From Curtobacterium sp. MCSS17_015 (GTDB lineage: Bacteria > Actinomycetota > Actinomycetes > Actinomycetales > Microbacteriaceae): a DNA stretch of 64,000 nucleotides. The stretch spans positions 2,294,001 through 2,358,000 of the forward strand of contig NZ_CP126256.1 of NCBI RefSeq assembly GCF_003234265.2, in the 5' to 3' direction. The position numbers and the translations under genes are program-made. Numbering within the stretch: position 1 is the stretch's first letter; each line of letters opens with the position of its first letter. This document shows positions 15,360-22,692 of the stretch, piece by piece. The notes below the pieces were generated by a model. The model worked only from the letters and a program-made list of their open reading frames with translations. It had not been told where the DNA came from and did not search any database.

Positions 15360-16054
15360 ACGTGTGTCCCTTCGGTACGGGCGGCGTCGTCCGCCGCCCG
15401 GTCGGCCGCGTCCAGCCAGGAGGCCAGCGCGGCGATGGTGATGACGGGCACGCCCTCGCGCGCCCCGAGTCCGACGAGCTCCGGCAGGCGCATCATGCCG
15501 CCCTGCTCGTCGACGATCTCGCAGATCGCCGCCGCGGGCCGGAGTCCGGCGGCGGTGACGAGGTCGATCGCGGCTTCGGTGTGACCGGCCCGCTCACGCA
15601 CCCCGCCCGGCCGGGCCCGCAGGGGGACGACGTGCCCCGGCCGGTGCAGGTCGTCGCGGGCCGACGTCGGGTCGGCGAGCACCCGGAGCGTGCGCGCCCG
15701 GTCGTGTGCGCTGATGCCGGTGGTGACGCCGACTGCGGCGTCGACGGTCACCGTGTAGGCGGTCCCGCGGACGTCCTCGTTGTGCTGCACCATCGGCGGC
15801 AGGTCCAGGGCGTCGGCGATCTCGGCGCTGACCGGCGCGCAGATGAACCCGGACGAGTGCGCGACCGTCCAGGCGATCCACTCCGGCGTCGCGAGTTCGG
15901 CCGAGAGGACGACGTCGCCCTCGTTCTCGCGGTGCTCGTCATCGGCGACGATGACCGGCCGGCCGGCGGCGATCGCGGCGATCGCCTGCTCGACCGAGGA
16001 CAGGCCGGGGTCGCTCGTGACCGTACGCGTCACGGGGTCGGTGTCGGCGGCCAT
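15356..16054 (-). CDS. ribB: 3,4-dihydroxy-2-butanone-4-phosphate synthase (RibB only)
   Basis: 232 residues. Splits ribulose 5-phosphate to formate and the four-carbon unit used by RibH. Motifs: [10 protein letters not shown] near residue 39, the Mg/substrate loop, and [15 protein letters not shown]...GHTEA. Many actinobacteria carry a RibB-RibA fusion (GTP cyclohydrolase II); here the protein ends after the DHBP synthase domain with an Ala/Asp-rich tail, so RibA must be elsewhere. ATG 16054 shares one base with the ribE stop (TGATG); GTG 16057 is an alternative. Confidence 0.94.
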   Translation of the reverse strand: MAADTDPVTRTVTSDPGLSSVEQAIAAIAAGRPVIVADDEHRENEGDVVLSAELATPEWIAWTVAHSSGFICAPVSAEIADALDLPPMVQHNEDVRGTAYTVTVDAAVGVTTGISAHDRARTLRVLADPTSARDDLHRPGHVVPLRARPGGVRERAGHTEAAIDLVTAAGLRPAAAICEIVDEQGGMMRLPELVGLGAREGVPVITIAALASWLDAADRAADDAARTEGTHV

Positions 16055-16710
16055 CACCGGGCCTCCACCCCGACGGGTGCGCCCGGGGCGCCGGCAGCAG
16101 CGTCGAGTCGCAGCATGCGGCGGACGTGGCGGGCGAGGACGTCGGTCTCGACGTTGACCCGGTCACCGGGGACACGCGCGCCGAGGGTCGTCGCGGCGAG
16201 CGTCTCCGGGATGAGGCTGACCTCGAACCAGGCGGCGTCCCGAGCGGTGGACTCCGGCGACACGGCGCTCACGGTCAGGGAGACCCCGTCGATCGCGACG
16301 GAGCCCTTGTCGACGACCAGCGGACTGAGTTCCGGTGACAGCGTGAAGCGCACCCGACGCCATCCGTCGCCGTCGTCGGTCTCGAGCACGGTCGCGGTGC
16401 CGTCGATGTGCCCCTGCACGATGTGTCCACCCAGGCGGTCCCCCACCGAGGCCGCCCGCTCCAGGTTCACCCGGTCCCCGGAACGCAGGGACCCGTGCGC
16501 GCTCATGTCGAGGGTCTGCTTCATGACGAAGGCGGTGAAGGTCTCGGGGGTCTGCTCGACGACGGTCAGGCACACGCCCGAGACCGAGATGGAGTCGCCG
16601 TGTTGCGCGTCCGAGACGACGAGCGGGCCACGGACGGTGAGCGCGACGGAGTCGCCTCGTTCGTCGACGGCGGTGACGGTGCCGAGTTCCTCGATGATGC
16701 CGGTGAACAC
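16054..16710 (-). CDS. ribE: riboflavin synthase, alpha subunit
   Basis: 218 residues, first gene of ribE-ribB-ribH. Dismutates two lumazines to riboflavin. Two tandem lumazine-binding barrels: the first starts [12 protein letters not shown] (GTG start) and contains [11 protein letters not shown]; the second starts near [15 protein letters not shown] with [13 protein letters not shown]. Such internal duplication is the family hallmark. The GTG start follows GAGAGGA. The long structured leader is an FMN riboswitch. ribD and ribA are absent from the cluster. Confidence 0.96.
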   Translation of the reverse strand: MFTGIIEELGTVTAVDERGDSVALTVRGPLVVSDAQHGDSISVSGVCLTVVEQTPETFTAFVMKQTLDMSAHGSLRSGDRVNLERAASVGDRLGGHIVQGHIDGTATVLETDDGDGWRRVRFTLSPELSPLVVDKGSVAIDGVSLTVSAVSPESTARDAAWFEVSLIPETLAATTLGARVPGDRVNVETDVLARHVRRMLRLDAAAGAPGAPVGVEAR

Positions 16711-16743
16711 TGGTGTCCTCTCAACGGGACTCCGGGTGCGCGC

Positions 16744-16788
16744 GACGGTCGTCGGCAGACGGGAGGCGGTGGTCAGGGAACGACCGTC
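16744..16788 (-). promoter_or_regulatory. expression-platform hairpin downstream of the FMN aptamer
   Basis: On the transcript, GACGGTCGT (16788-16780) pairs with ACGACCGTC (16752-16744). The loop contains CCTCCCGTC (16766-16758), which is exactly complementary to GACGGGAGG (16814-16806) in the 3' part of the aptamer. This gives mutually exclusive pairings and a plausible switch before the ribE ribosome site. Pairing seen by eye; mechanism is inference. Confidence 0.5.
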
Positions 16789-16798
16789 ACCTTCCGTC

Positions 16799-16930
16799 AG
16801 CGCTTCCTCCCGTCCGGACTTTCACCGTCGGTCCCGGAATCCCACCGGGTCAACCCCGCACCGGGCGGACCCGGCGCGGCGCTCGTGGACTGTCACCACC
16901 GGTTCGGACTTGCACCGACCCCGGAGCGCT
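16799..16930 (-). promoter_or_regulatory. FMN riboswitch (RFN element) controlling ribEBH
   Basis: The transcript matches the RFN consensus in order: GGGGTCGGTGCAAGTCC, ACCGGTGGTGACAGTCC, a variable stem, GGTGGGATTCCGGGACCGAC, then GGTGAAAGTCCGGACGGGAG. The basal stem is AGCGCT (16925-16930) with AGCGCT (16799-16804). A -10 TATCGT at 16948-16943 places the RNA start just before the aptamer. FMN binding should turn riboflavin synthesis off. Confidence 0.93.
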
Positions 16931-16948
16931 TGCGTACCCGAGACGATA

Positions 16949-17152
16949 CCCCAGGCCCCCGACCGTCGCCCTCTGGCCGTCCGTCGGGCGTCACACGGCG
17001 TCGTCGTCGGTGCCGGTCTGTTGCCGCTCCGCTCAGCCCGGCTGCACCGGCCGTCCTGGAGGCACGGAGCGGTTCGGTACCGCCGTCAGCCTCCGGCACG
17101 TCCGCGGGCCCGGCGCTCGACCGGGCTCCGCGGGTGACGTGGCCTGGGCAGG
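16949..17152. other. non-coding gap upstream of the rib operon
   Basis: Between the rib promoter and the terminator of the repeat-protein gene I see no start codon with a ribosome site and no plausible protein. It holds the upstream region of the rib promoter; the -35 position (near 16967-16972 on the minus strand) is weak. Confidence 0.4.
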
Positions 17153-17190
17153 CGGATGCGGAGCACCGGGCGTCCGGTGCTCCGCATCCG
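17153..17190. terminator. intrinsic terminator of the chaplin-like gene
   Basis: 17-bp perfect stem CGGATGCGGAGCACCGG with its complement, GCGT loop (17170-17173), starting 15 nt after the stop of the minus-strand gene at 17206. Confidence 0.85.
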
Positions 17191-17205
17191 TGCAGGTCCC
17201 CCCTG

Positions 17206-18984
17206 TCAGTGGCGACGCCGCAGGACCAGCGTCCCGAGTCCGGCGAGCAGGAGGAGGAGCGCTGCCGTCGCCGGCAGGGCGGGGTCAGCGCCCGTGTACG
17301 CGAGACCGGTCGTGCCGATCGTGCCGGTCGTGCCGTTGGTTCCCGACGAGGCGTCGGTCGCCGTGACCGTGCTGGCTCCGACGGTCGCTGCCGTGGTGAC
17401 CGTGCTGCCGGTCGTCACCGTGGCCGCTCGGACCGTCGGGGTGGTGCCGGACACGGCCGGGGTGGTTCCCACCGCCGGGGCCGTGCCCGGGTCGATCGGG
17501 GTGGTCCCCACCGCCGGGGTCGTCCCGGTGCCCGGAGTCGTGCCGGTACCCGGAGTCGCACCGGTACCCGGAGTCGCACCGGTACCCGGAGTCGCACCGG
17601 TACCCGGAGTCGCACCGGTACCCGGAGTCGCACCGGTACCCGGAGTCGCACCGGTACCCGGAGTCGTACCGGTACCCGGCGTCGTGCCGGTACCCGGCGT
17701 CGGCACCGTGCCGGGGTCGGTCCCCGGTCCGGTGCCGGGCTCCGTACCCGTGTCCGTGCCCGGATCCGTGGCGACCGGGGTCGTGCTGGTCCCGTCACCG
17801 ACGATGCCGATGCCGTTGCCACCGATGGTGATCGGGACGTCGATGACCGGGATGATCTGCGTCCCGGAACCGATGCCGTCCTCACCCGAGGTCGAACCAC
17901 CAGCAACCGGAGCCGGACCAGCACCCGTGCCGGAACCGGCCGTCGCACCACCGGTGCTCGTCCCGTCACCGACCACACCGACGCCGTTCCCACCGACCGT
18001 CACCGGGACCGACACCACCGGCGAGACCTGCGTCCCGGAACCGATGCCGTCCTCACCCGAGGTCGAACCACCAGCAACCGGAGCCGGACCAGCACCCGTG
18101 CCGGAACCGGCCGTCGCACCACCGGTGCTCGTCCCGTCACCGACCACACCGACGCCGTTCCCACCGACCGTCACCGGGACCGACACCACCGGCGAGACCT
18201 GCGTCCCGGAACCGATGCCGTCCTCACCCGAGGTCGAACCACCAGCAGCCGGAGCCGGACCAGCACCCGTGCCGGAACCGGCCGTCGCACCACCGGTGCT
18301 CGTCCCGTCACCGACCACACCGACGCCGTTCCCACCGACCGTCACCGGGACCGAGATGGTCCCGAGCAGCTGTGTCCCCGAGATGAGTCCGTCCGACCCC
18401 GAGGTGGTACCGCCGGCCTCCGGGGCGGTCCCGGTCGGCTGCGCCGGCGCCGGGGAACCAGTGGTCGACGTACCGTCACCCAGGACGCCGACACCGTTGC
18501 CGGAGACGGTCACCGGGACCGACACGTCGGGCAGCACCTGCGTCCCGGACAGGACACCGTCCTCACCCGACGTCGACGCCGGCTCAGGAGCCGGAGCCGG
18601 AGCTGAGGCGGGAGCGGCTGCCGCGTCGCTGAGCACGCCGAGCGCGTTGCCGGCGACCTGCACGGGCGCCGTGACCTCGGGGGCGACCTGGGTGCCCGAC
18701 ACGACGCCGTCGTCACCACTGGTGGTCGGTGCTGCGGCGGGGGCGGGAGCAGGGGCAGCAGCAGGCGCCGGAGCGGGTGCTGCCGTGGTCACCGCGTCAC
18801 CGACGATGCCGAAGGCGTTGCGGGTGACGGAGACGGGCGCGTCGACGGTCGGCGCGACCTGGGTTCCGGAGACGGTGCCGTCCTCGCCGGTGGTCGTCGC
18901 CGCGTTCGCCGCGACGGCTCCACCGAAGGTCAGCCCGCCCACGCAGAGGGCGAACCACAGCCCTCGGGAGACGTTCTTGTTCAT
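17206..18984 (-). CDS. chaplin-like repeat protein with LAYTG sortase signal
   Basis: 592 residues. A Sec signal peptide (1-29, cleavage near AANA) is followed by seven repeats of about 35 residues near 32, 88, 138, 194, 251, 308 and 365. The consensus is GEDGxxSGTQVxPxVxVPVTV, then GGNGVGVVGDGTST. It resembles the chaplin core of Streptomyces (SGNxxQVPVxVPVxVxGNxVxVxG) without cysteines. Ala/Pro linkers separate the first repeats. A stalk of ten PGTG(T/A)T units (430-489) and a Thr-rich spacer precede LAYTG (561-565), a hydrophobic helix and RRRH. LAxTG is the class E sortase motif, so the protein should be cell-wall anchored. No sortase is in the window. By analogy with long chaplins it may form a hydrophobic or amyloid-like coat; that is inference. 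Confidence 0.75.
   Translation of the reverse strand: MNKNVSRGLWFALCVGGLTFGGAVAANAATTTGEDGTVSGTQVAPTVDAPVSVTRNAFGIVGDAVTTAAPAPAPAAAPAPAPAAAPTTSGDDGVVSGTQVAPEVTAPVQVAGNALGVLSDAAAAPASAPAPAPEPASTSGEDGVLSGTQVLPDVSVPVTVSGNGVGVLGDGTSTTGSPAPAQPTGTAPEAGGTTSGSDGLISGTQLLGTISVPVTVGGNGVGVVGDGTSTGGATAGSGTGAGPAPAAGGSTSGEDGIGSGTQVSPVVSVPVTVGGNGVGVVGDGTSTGGATAGSGTGAGPAPVAGGSTSGEDGIGSGTQVSPVVSVPVTVGGNGVGVVGDGTSTGGATAGSGTGAGPAPVAGGSTSGEDGIGSGTQIIPVIDVPITIGGNGIGIVGDGTSTTPVATDPGTDTGTEPGTGPGTDPGTVPTPGTGTTPGTGTTPGTGATPGTGATPGTGATPGTGATPGTGATPGTGATPGTGTTPGTGTTPAVGTTPIDPGTAPAVGTTPAVSGTTPTVRAATVTTGSTVTTAATVGASTVTATDASSGTNGTTGTIGTTGLAYTGADPALPATAALLLLLAGLGTLVLRRRH
17518..17697. repeat. 18-bp tandem repeats encoding PGTG(A/T)T stalk
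   Basis: Ten consecutive units of GGAGTCGCACCGGTACCC or near variants, each encoding Pro-Gly-Thr-Gly-(Ala/Thr)-Thr on the minus strand. The six central copies are nearly identical. Copy number is likely variable between strains and would set the length of the wall-spanning stalk. Confidence 0.9.
17868..18351. repeat. 171-bp near-identical tandem repeats (chaplin-like modules 5-7)
   Basis: The phrase CTCACCCGAGGTCGAACCAC recurs at 17881, 18052 and 18223, an exact 171-bp (57-residue) period. About 2.8 copies span the region with very few differences (for example Ala versus Val in the linker). The first four modules are more diverged, so the last three arose by recent duplication. Confidence 0.9.
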
Positions 18985-19070
18985 GGTCGTTCACTCCTGA
19001 TCGAGATGGGTGGTCGACCGCGTGCTGCGGTCGATGGCGCGTCCTGCCGTGACGGGCAGGTGCGCCGATC

Positions 19071-20594
19071 TCAATCGGGAGCGACGTCGTGGTCGCCGAC
19101 GAGCGAGGCCGGGACGGCGTCGTCGGAGACCGGACCGCGGAGACCCGCGGTGAGGGGGGAGGTCGACACCTCGGCACCGACGGTGCCGAGGACGTTCGCG
19201 CCGGCCGACCCACCGGCGGCGGACCCGCCTGCGGTGCCTCCGGCGGTGCCCTCGAACGGTGCGCGTGTCGGCGCGCCGCCGTCCGGGAGGATGTGTGCCT
19301 CGCCACCGAGCGTCGCCGCTGCGGAGGCCGAGGTGACGACCTCGGCTCCGACCAGACCGACGGTCGGACGAGCGGCGAGGTCCGTCGCGGTGGTGGTCGC
19401 CGGCCGCTGTTCGTCCAGGGCGACGACGGCTGCGGCGTCCGTGGTCGCTGCCGGGGTGACGTCCGCTCCGACGTCGCGGCCGTCGCCGGGTCGGGCGGGC
19501 ACCGCGGGGTCCACCGGCAGGGCGGGGACCACGGGCGACTGCGGACCGACGCCCGGGACCTCGGGCAGCGCACCGCCGGAGCCCGGGAGCACCGGGCGCA
19601 CGGGGAGGTCGACGACGGGCAGCGGGCCTCCCGGCAGGACGCCGCCTCCGGTGGTCGGCAGACCATCGACGAGCTCGGGCACGTCGGCGACCACGTCCGG
19701 CACGACGGCGACGACGTCACCGACCGTGCCGAGGGTCCCGTCGACGATGCCGGTGACGGGTGCGGCGACCTCGCCGAGCGTGCCGTCGCCGAGCAGTGTG
19801 CCGACGACCGGGAGGCTCCCGACCACCCGGTCGACGGTCGCCACGATGCTGCTCACCGGGCCCGCGGCCGTGACGGCCTGCACCGACTCTGTGACGGGTG
19901 CGAGGGCCTCGGACGCGGTGTCGGTGACGGGTGCGAGGGCCTCGGACGCGGTGTCGGTGACGGGCCGCGAGGCGCTGCTCACGGCCGTCACGACGTCGCC
20001 GACGAGCGGCGTGCCCGGTCGGGCCGCGGGGTCTTCGTCGACGCCGGTCGACGGGGCCGCCGGCGTCGCCGACGCGGATCCGGTGGCCCCGGCCGCGGCC
20101 TCGGTCGACGCCGGAGTCGTCGGCGCCCCGTCCGCCGGTGGCGCGGCGACCGGTGCGGCGGGGGCAGCGGGAGCGAGAGCCGCAGGGGCGGGTGCGACGG
20201 GAGCAGCCGGTGGCGCAGCCGGAGTCGCGACGACCGGCGCGGGAGCCGGCGTGCGGACCGGAGCAGGCGCTGCCGGGACCGGGGCAGCAACGACCGGTGC
20301 GACGCCGCGGACGGGTGCGACGGCCCGGTCGACGACCCGACCCGCCCCGCTCGTGACGCGCTCCGCAGCTCCCCCGACGCCGGAGACGACGCCCCCGAGC
20401 GGGCCGTCGGCCCGCGGTGCTGCGGATGTCTGGGAACCACCGGACGACGCCCCGCCGAGGAGTGGTCCTCCCGCTGCCGCTGCGGGCCGGGCACCGAGGA
20501 CGAGCGAGAGCAGCACGACCGCCGTCGCGATCCCGGAGGCCATGAGAGCCCATCGCAGGACCGCGCGCCAGGGTGCGCGCATCGTCGCGTCCAT
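19071..20594 (-). CDS. large secreted Ala/Pro/Val-rich protein, unknown function
   Basis: 507 residues. A hydrophobic segment (about 14-36) then ARPAAAAGG looks like a Sec signal peptide. The rest is low-complexity: an Ala/Pro region (about 75-160), then hydrophobic LVGDVV/PVVGTLLGDGTLG/PVTGIVDGTLG segments with regularly spaced Val and Gly, and Gly/Ala-rich stretches near the end. There is no sorting signal, enzyme motif or C-terminal anchor. ATG 20594 follows AGGAGGT at a good distance. It lies 86 nt upstream of the chaplin-like gene on the same strand, so the two are probably co-expressed surface proteins. Not recognised. Confidence 0.7.
   Translation of the reverse strand: MDATMRAPWRAVLRWALMASGIATAVVLLSLVLGARPAAAAGGPLLGGASSGGSQTSAAPRADGPLGGVVSGVGGAAERVTSGAGRVVDRAVAPVRGVAPVVAAPVPAAPAPVRTPAPAPVVATPAAPPAAPVAPAPAALAPAAPAAPVAAPPADGAPTTPASTEAAAGATGSASATPAAPSTGVDEDPAARPGTPLVGDVVTAVSSASRPVTDTASEALAPVTDTASEALAPVTESVQAVTAAGPVSSIVATVDRVVGSLPVVGTLLGDGTLGEVAAPVTGIVDGTLGTVGDVVAVVPDVVADVPELVDGLPTTGGGVLPGGPLPVVDLPVRPVLPGSGGALPEVPGVGPQSPVVPALPVDPAVPARPGDGRDVGADVTPAATTDAAAVVALDEQRPATTTATDLAARPTVGLVGAEVVTSASAAATLGGEAHILPDGGAPTRAPFEGTAGGTAGGSAAGGSAGANVLGTVGAEVSTSPLTAGLRGPVSDDAVPASLVGDHDVAPD
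19891..19956. repeat. 33-bp exact tandem duplication in the secreted protein gene
   Basis: Two identical 33-bp units (19891-19923 and 19924-19956) encode PVTDTASEALA twice; a diverged third copy (PVTESVQAVTA) adjoins. It is an in-frame duplication within the hydrophobic/polar repeat section. Confidence 0.9.
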
Positions 20595-20699
20595 GCGCTC
20601 ACCTCCTGATCTCGGCTGCGCACGTAGAGTGGTTGACCGGCACGGTACGCCAGGACCGCTGCCACGCTCCTCATTCACAAGGAAAAGTCAGGAAACGGC

Positions 20700-21131
20700 G
20701 TGACCTCGACCTTCAGTGCCCCCACTCGCAACCTCGACATCGTCACCCTGCACGAGATCCTCCGCCTGCGGCAGGACGTGTTCGTGGTCGAGCAGGAGTG
20801 CGCCTACCCGGACATCGACGGCCGCGACCTCGAGCCGGGGACGCTGCAGTTCTGGGCCGGCACGGGGTCGGTCGACGCCACGCTCCGCCTCCTCCGCGAA
20901 CCCGACGGCACCGAGCGGATCGGCCGGGTCGCCACCGCGGTGCAGGCGCGCGGCAAGGGTCTCGGTGCCGCGCTCATGACGGCCGCCATCGCCGAGAGCC
21001 GGTCCGAGCGGATCGCCATCAACGCGCAGGCACACCTCGGCCAGTGGTACGGGCAGTTCGGCTTCGAACGCTCCGGCGAGGACTTCCTCGAGGACGCGAT
21101 CCCGCACACGCCGATGGTCCGCACGCGCTGA
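20700..21131 (+). CDS. GNAT acetyltransferase, ElaA-like
   Basis: 143 residues. The ElaA-type start includes LHEILRLRQDVFVVEQECAYPDIDGRD; the acetyl-CoA loop is VQARGKGLGAALM (Q/RxxGxG/A at about 82-94). The C-terminus has YGQFGFERSGEDFLEDAIPHTPM, the family signature. N-acetylation of an unknown small molecule or protein. GTG start after CAGGAAACGG. Divergent from the secreted-protein gene. Confidence 0.88.
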   Translation: MTSTFSAPTRNLDIVTLHEILRLRQDVFVVEQECAYPDIDGRDLEPGTLQFWAGTGSVDATLRLLREPDGTERIGRVATAVQARGKGLGAALMTAAIAESRSERIAINAQAHLGQWYGQFGFERSGEDFLEDAIPHTPMVRTR

Positions 21132-21174
21132 CCCGAGCCTCCCGAGGCCGCTCGGCTCGACCGGACCGGCGGCG

Positions 21175-21705
21175 TCAGGCCTGCCAGTGACGGAGTTCGC
21201 CGTAGGAGCGAGCCTGGTGCTCCCGGTCGGCGACCAGACGCTCGAACACGATCGAGGTCTGCGTGGTCGCGACCGAGGGGTCCCCGCTCAGCTCGTCCGC
21301 GACGAAGTCCCGGAGCTGCTCGGTCGAGGTGCAGGCGATGTGCACGAGGAAGTCCTTGTCACCCGCCAGGAACGACACGTCGAGCACGACGGGCACACGC
21401 AGCAGGCGCTTCGCGAACTCACGGAGTTCGTGCCGGGCGGCGGCGTGCACGCGCACGGACACCATCGCCTCGATCGAGAACCCGAGCCGGGCGATGTCCA
21501 CCTCGGCCCGGTAGCCCGCGATGACGCCGGCGTCCTCGAGCGCGCGGACCCGGACCAGGCACGTCGACGGCGCGATGCCGACCGCCGCGGCCAGACGGTT
21601 GTTCGGGATCCGGGCGTCGGACGCCAGCACCCACAGGATCCGCTCGTCGACCTCGTCGAGACGGGGCGGTGGAGCGTCGGGTCGGCGGACGATGCGGTCG
21701 GACAC
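21175..21705 (-). CDS. Lrp/AsnC-family transcriptional regulator
   Basis: 176 residues. N-terminal HTH (about 16-65): LDEVDERILWVLASDARIPNNRLAAAVGIAPSTC, with the C-terminal RAM ligand domain from about 85 (FSIEAMVSVRV, then VVLDVSFLAGDKDFLVHIA). Lrp proteins sense amino acids and form octamers. No adjacent exporter or catabolic gene gives the target. The GTG start lies 6 nt after -10 TACGGT, suggesting leaderless mRNA. Confidence 0.92.
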   Translation of the reverse strand: MSDRIVRRPDAPPPRLDEVDERILWVLASDARIPNNRLAAAVGIAPSTCLVRVRALEDAGVIAGYRAEVDIARLGFSIEAMVSVRVHAAARHELREFAKRLLRVPVVLDVSFLAGDKDFLVHIACTSTEQLRDFVADELSGDPSVATTQTSIVFERLVADREHQARSYGELRHWQA

Positions 21706-21760
21706 GGCTCCACCGTAACGCCGAGCGCCCGGGCCGGCAGGGGCACGACCGTCCCGCCGG

Positions 21761-22273
21761 TCACATCGCCAGGGTCATCCCCACGACGGCGACGGTCATG
21801 GCGAAGACCTCACCGCTGCGGACGGCACGTCGGTCCTCCCGTGCCCACTCGTACCGGAGCAGCCACCCGCTGAACGCGCAGTAGCCGATCACCCCGGCGC
21901 CGAGCACCGCGGTCAGGACGAGCGCGTGCGCGTGCACGGCACCGCCGACGAGTTCGGACGCGTGCCCCATGAACAGCATGCCGGCCATCACCACTGCGGA
22001 GAGTGCTCGGTGCACGTCCATCGGTTCGGCCCGACGGCCGTCCGCGCGCCGCCGCCGCCGCGCGACGGGCAGTGGCGCGAGGAACAACAGCAGGGCCGCG
22101 GCCAGGATCGTCCACGACGGACCGGCCTGCACGACCGGCATGAGCATCGCGACGAGCATGACCGCCGCGGGCACGATGACGCCCGGCCGCGGCCGGTACC
22201 GGTCGCCGACGATGCAGCAGACCGACGCGAACTGCGGCACGACGAGCATGGCGTCGGCGACGGTCGCGTGCAC
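21761..22273 (-). CDS. multi-pass membrane protein, DUF5134-like
   Basis: About 170 residues with four to five hydrophobic helices. A basic loop RRRRRADGRRAEP lies in the middle, followed by MDVHRALSAVVMAGMLFMGHASE. The Met- and His-rich helix pattern is reminiscent of DUF5134 membrane proteins, whose function is unknown. It begins 8 nt after the DUF5997 stop on the same strand, so the two are likely one operon. The GTG at 22273 is a guess; ATG 22249 is the alternative. Confidence 0.65.
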   Translation of the reverse strand: MHATVADAMLVVPQFASVCCIVGDRYRPRPGVIVPAAVMLVAMLMPVVQAGPSWTILAAALLLFLAPLPVARRRRRADGRRAEPMDVHRALSAVVMAGMLFMGHASELVGGAVHAHALVLTAVLGAGVIGYCAFSGWLLRYEWAREDRRAVRSGEVFAMTVAVVGMTLAM

Positions 22274-22281
22274 GGGAAGGG

Positions 22282-22659
22282 TCAGCTCTCGGTGCGGGCG
22301 GCGCGCTCCTGCTTCACGCGCACGTTCTCGGAGCGGACCGCCGCCTGGGTGGAGCGCTCGCGCACGAGCCACTCCGGCATCTCCTGCAGGAGCTGCTTGA
22401 TCTGCTCGGTGGTCAGGACGTCGTCGACACCGGCACGGGCCAGACCCGAGATCGAGACGCCGAGGCGCGCGGCGACGACCGGACGCGGGTGCGGCCCGTC
22501 ACGGCGGAGGTCCTGCAGCCACGTCGGGGGCTCGCTCTGCAGTTCGTCGAACGTCGTGCGAGCGATCGGGCCCGCACGGAACGACTCCGGCGTCGCCGAG
22601 AGGAGGATGCCGAGCTTCTTGGCAGCGGTCTCGGGCTTCATGGTCTGTTCCTGGGCCAT
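22282..22659 (-). CDS. DUF5997 family protein
   Basis: 125 residues. Recognised from MKPETAAKKLGILLSATP near the start, then LQSEPPTWLQDLRRDGPHPR and EMPEWLVRERSTQA. It is a small actinobacterial family of unknown function. The middle (PRPVVAARLGVSISGLARAG) looks like a helix-turn-helix, so DNA binding is possible. It is divergent from a LysR-substrate-domain protein, a partnership I recall from other actinobacteria. The ATG lies 7 nt after -10 TACCCT on the minus strand. Confidence 0.85.
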   Translation of the reverse strand: MAQEQTMKPETAAKKLGILLSATPESFRAGPIARTTFDELQSEPPTWLQDLRRDGPHPRPVVAARLGVSISGLARAGVDDVLTTEQIKQLLQEMPEWLVRERSTQAAVRSENVRVKQERAARTES

Positions 22660-22666
22660 GGTGACA

Positions 22667-22685
22667 AGGGTACGGCCCCTATGCT
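22667..22685. promoter_or_regulatory. back-to-back -10 elements for two leaderless divergent genes
   Basis: The minus-strand -10 TACCCT (22672-22667) is 7 nt before the DUF5997 ATG (22659), and the plus-strand -10 TATGCT (22680-22685) is 7 nt before ATG 22693. Only 7 bp separate the two hexamers and the whole intergenic gap is 33 bp, so the two polymerase footprints must collide. Confidence 0.6.
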
Positions 22686-22692
22686 CGGGTGC

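Noticed and set aside
17518-17697. Regular short repeats as a possible CRISPR array
   Set aside because: They are 18-bp in-frame tandem repeats without spacers, encoding a Pro-Gly-Thr stalk.
16408-18606. A 732-codon plus-strand frame across ribE and the repeat protein, with RTGTRSRTG repeats
   Set aside because: Its repeats mirror the PGTG-encoding and chaplin-like repeats on the opposite strand, which has signal peptide, sorting signal and terminator.
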